Assembly: GCF_025562715.2 (NCBI RefSeq)
Contig: NZ_JAPFCC010000001.1
Location: 4,578,501 to 4,642,500 of the forward strand
Direction of reading: 5' to 3'
DNA length: 64,000 nucleotides
Origin: Endozoicomonas gorgoniicola
Lineage (GTDB): Bacteria; Pseudomonadota; Gammaproteobacteria; Pseudomonadales; Endozoicomonadaceae
Every line of letters begins with the position of its first letter. The first letter of the stretch is position 1. Positions 62,026-64,000 of this stretch are shown one piece after another. The position numbers and the translations under genes are program-made. The notes below the pieces were generated by a model. The model was not told the origin of the DNA, ran no database searches, and saw only the letters and a program-made list of their open reading frames with translations.

Positions 62026-62151
62026 TTATATTACATTTGATCGATATCATTGTTTTAGAAGTTTGCCGCTACAGATTCTCATCGAGCCCCATAATTCCTC
62101 AAGAGTTGATCATTTTTGAGATAAATTCGATGGAAGGCATTTTGCTCACAG
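62026..62151. repeat. Direct repeat, right copy, flanking the ADP-ribosyltransferase gene
   Basis: This copy starts TTATATTACATTTGATCGAT and pairs with 61022-61146. The two copies have the same orientation and lie 1.0 kb apart, enclosing the whole toxin-like gene. It is 95 bases upstream of that gene's start. Confidence 0.92.
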
Positions 62152-62314
62152 CAAATGCTTTTTGGAAGGATTCTGCGGCATGGATGTTAACAACGGCGAT
62201 GAAGGTTAACCACAGTGAACAGCTGTGGCATGAATGACCGGGGAAAATCTGAACTATTCTGCTTACTCAAAACAGTTGCTGGTTGGGTGGGCAGGTTCCT
62301 GAAACCTCAGGGTC

Positions 62315-62359
62315 AACAGTAGCTAAGGATAAACAGTAGCTCAGAATAAACAGTTCAGA
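62315..62359. repeat. 17-bp tandem repeat upstream of aceE
   Basis: AACAGTAGCTAAGGATA (62315-62331), AACAGTAGCTCAGAATA (62332-62348) and a partial third copy starting AACAGTTCAGA (62349-62359). Confidence 0.85.
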
Positions 62360-62441
62360 CAGAATCAGGAATGATCACTAGTCATAACCCTTTTTCGCCA
62401 AACGCTCTTTATTTTCGGAGCCGACATTTTCGGAATTTAGT

Positions 62442-64000
62442 ATGCACGACATCGATCCTATCGAGACCCGGGAGTGGCTGGACTCTCTGGATTCCGTTCT
62501 GGAGAAAGAGGGGGAGGACAGGGCGCATTACCTGATGACCCGCCTGTCCCAACATGCAAGAGCCAAGGGTACGCAGTTGCCCTATGCAATAACAACACCT
62601 TATCGCAACACCATTCCACCGGAAAAAGAAGCCCGGATGCCTGGCGACCTGTTTATGGAGCGCCGGATCCGCTCTCTGGTGCGCTGGAACGCGCTGGCAA
62701 TGGTCATGCGTGCCAACCAGAAAGACAGTTCTCTGGGGGGACACATTTCGTCGTTTGCGTCCAGTGCGACGCTGTACGACATTGGTTACAACTATTTCTT
62801 TCATGGTCATGAAAACGACCGTGAGGGCGATCTGGTTTATTACCAGGGACACACAGCTCCCGGTATTTATTCCCGTGCTTTTCTGGAAGGGCGGCTATCA
62901 GAAGAGCAGCTCAACAGTTTCCGTCAGGAGGTCGATGGCAAAGGTCTGTCGTCTTATCCGCACCCCTGGCTGATGCCTGACTTCTGGCAGTTTCCGACTG
63001 TATCCATGGGGCTTGGGCCGTTGCAGGCAATCTATCAGGCACATTTTATGAAGTACCTGATTAACCGGGGCCTGGCGCCGGATCAGGACCGCAAGGTCTG
63101 GGCATTTCTGGGTGACGGTGAGATGGACGAGCCGGAATCCCTGGGTGCTATCTCACTGGCAGGGCGTGAAAACCTCGACAACCTTATCTTCGTTGTAAAC
63201 TGCAACCTGCAACGTCTGGATGGGCCAGTCAGGGGCAATGGCAAGATTATTCAGGAGCTGGAGGGGGTATTCCGTGGTGCTGGCTGGAATGTCCTGAAAG
63301 TCACCTGGGGTCGTCACTGGGATCAACTCTTTGCCAAAGACAAAGACGGCATGCTGCAACAGTTGATGGATGAAGCCGTTGACGGTGATTACCAGAACTG
63401 CAAGGCAAAAGGTGGTGCCTGGACCCGTGAAAACTTCTTTGGTCGCTATCCGGAAACCCTGAAGCTGGTTGAGCATCTGTCTGATGACGACATCTGGCGA
63501 CTGAACCGTGGTGGTCACGATCCTTACAAAGTTTACGCGGCTTACCACGCCGCTGTGAACCATACCGGACAGCCAACCGTGATTCTGGCGAAGACCGTTA
63601 AGGGTTATGGTACGGGTACCACAGGCGAAGCTTCCAACATCAGTCACAATGTTAAGAAACTGCCGATTGATGACCTGAAACAGTTCCGTGATCGCTTTGA
63701 TCTGCCCATCAGGGATGAAGACCTGCCCGGGCTGCCTTACTTCAAACCGGCGGAAGACAGTCCGGAAATGATCTACATGCGCAAGCATCGTGAGAAACTG
63801 GGTGGCTTTATTCCTTCCCGCCGGGTTCAGTCAGATGTGCAGCTGACCGTTCCCGAACTGTCGTCGCTGGATGCGGTACTCAAAGGCAGTGGTGAACGTG
63901 AAATTTCCACGACCATGGCGTATGTCAGGGTTCTGGGCGCTTTGGCAAAAGACAAGAACATTGGCAAGCATATCGTTCCCATTATTCCGGACGAAGCCCG
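62442..64000 (+). CDS. aceE: Pyruvate dehydrogenase E1 component, partial (cut by window end)
   Basis: Homodimeric thiamine-diphosphate E1 subunit of the pyruvate dehydrogenase complex (EC 1.2.4.1). About 519 of roughly 880 residues are in the window; the frame stays open to the end. The ATG at 62442 gives MHDIDPIETREWLDSLDSVL. The segment RNTIPPEKEARMPGD, the GGHISSFASSATLYD block and the ThDP/Mg motif GDGEMDEPESLGAI are visible. The ribosome binding site is weak. Its position after glnE and ilvE agrees with Pseudomonas; aceF should follow outside the window. Confidence 0.96.
   Translation, partial: MHDIDPIETREWLDSLDSVLEKEGEDRAHYLMTRLSQHARAKGTQLPYAITTPYRNTIPPEKEARMPGDLFMERRIRSLVRWNALAMVMRANQKDSSLGGHISSFASSATLYDIGYNYFFHGHENDREGDLVYYQGHTAPGIYSRAFLEGRLSEEQLNSFRQEVDGKGLSSYPHPWLMPDFWQFPTVSMGLGPLQAIYQAHFMKYLINRGLAPDQDRKVWAFLGDGEMDEPESLGAISLAGRENLDNLIFVVNCNLQRLDGPVRGNGKIIQELEGVFRGAGWNVLKVTWGRHWDQLFAKDKDGMLQQLMDEAVDGDYQNCKAKGGAWTRENFFGRYPETLKLVEHLSDDDIWRLNRGGHDPYKVYAAYHAAVNHTGQPTVILAKTVKGYGTGTTGEASNISHNVKKLPIDDLKQFRDRFDLPIRDEDLPGLPYFKPAEDSPEMIYMRKHREKLGGFIPSRRVQSDVQLTVPELSSLDAVLKGSGEREISTTMAYVRVLGALAKDKNIGKHIVPIIPDEA

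Larger units (their letters stand above)
61932..62441. other. aceE upstream region with repeat copy
   Basis: About 510 bases. It carries the promoter side of the toxin-like gene, the right copy of the direct repeat (62026-62151), a 17-bp tandem repeat (62315-62359) and the aceE leader. An open plus-strand frame runs across the repeat but has no ribosome binding site and is not called. Confidence 0.5.

Noticed and set aside
61905..62237. Plus-strand open frame of 110 residues running across the right direct repeat
   Set aside because: No ribosome binding site; the matching frame in the left repeat copy is interrupted by stops; composition looks like translated noncoding DNA.
1..64000. tRNA or rRNA genes
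   Set aside because: Looked for cloverleaf-type arms and rRNA segments in the gaps while reading; none seen. A covariance-model scan would be decisive.

Overview
The window is a stretch of gammaproteobacterial chromosome. I infer an Endozoicomonas-like (Oceanospirillales) marine, invertebrate-associated bacterium. The core blocks keep the gene order known from Pseudomonas: hslO-pckA; dsbB-rsd/algQ-FKBP-algP; metX-metW-DUF4426-rdgB-hemW-DUF3392; hemY-hemX-hemD-hemC-algR-algZ/argH; and waaF-waaC-waaG-waaP with ilvE, glnE and aceE beside them. Between these blocks sit single genes that look like secreted effectors or toxins. The genus is inferred from this mixture and was not checked by any search.

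Layout. 1-2405: a group II intron with its maturase, lying in unidentified mobile-looking DNA next to a broken DNA methylase gene. 2.6-5.5 kb: hslO and pckA. 5.5-7.7 kb: a papain-fold-like effector candidate and a truncated ceramidase gene. 7.8-18.3 kb: tex, a secreted orphan, gshA, dsbB, rsd, an FKBP isomerase, algP, the ABC-F gene yheS and a small coiled-coil gene. 18.7-23.7 kb: a small orphan, metX-metW, DUF4426, rdgB, hemW, DUF3392. 23.9-27.5 kb: a YopT-type (C58) protease-like protein, a MATE transporter, an orphan protein with CheD-like sequence features and a MerR regulator. 27.6-36.6 kb: trmB, DUF423, the hem operon, algR-algZ and argH. 36.7-38.5 kb: a second, LRAT/PPPDE-like effector candidate. 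38.7-42.6 kb: acyl-AMP ligase, PLP decarboxylase, GNAT and an acyl carrier protein. 42.4-55.1 kb: a long leftward LPS core operon, visibly AT-rich in its distal part, whose leader carries a 12-base ops (RfaH-recruitment) element. 55.4-60.9 kb: ilvE, glnE, msrAB. 61.2-61.9 kb: a pertussis-toxin-S1-like mono-ADP-ribosyltransferase gene bracketed by about 125-bp imperfect direct repeats. 62.4 kb to the end: the start of aceE.

How the genes fit together. The LPS operon would build inner-core heptoses (WaaF, WaaC), outer-core sugars (WaaG, GT4, GT32 and a further transferase) and phosphates (four kinase-fold proteins including WaaP), and attach O-antigen (WaaL-like). The acyl ligase-decarboxylase-GNAT-ACP set at its distal end may modify a surface sugar or lipid. 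The hem genes run from porphobilinogen to uroporphyrinogen III. The most notable accessory content is a set of at least five singleton effector-like proteins (ADP-ribosyltransferase, C58 protease, two papain-fold-like proteins, CheD-like protein). No secretion system lies in the window, so delivery is inference. I saw no rRNA, tRNA or CRISPR array.
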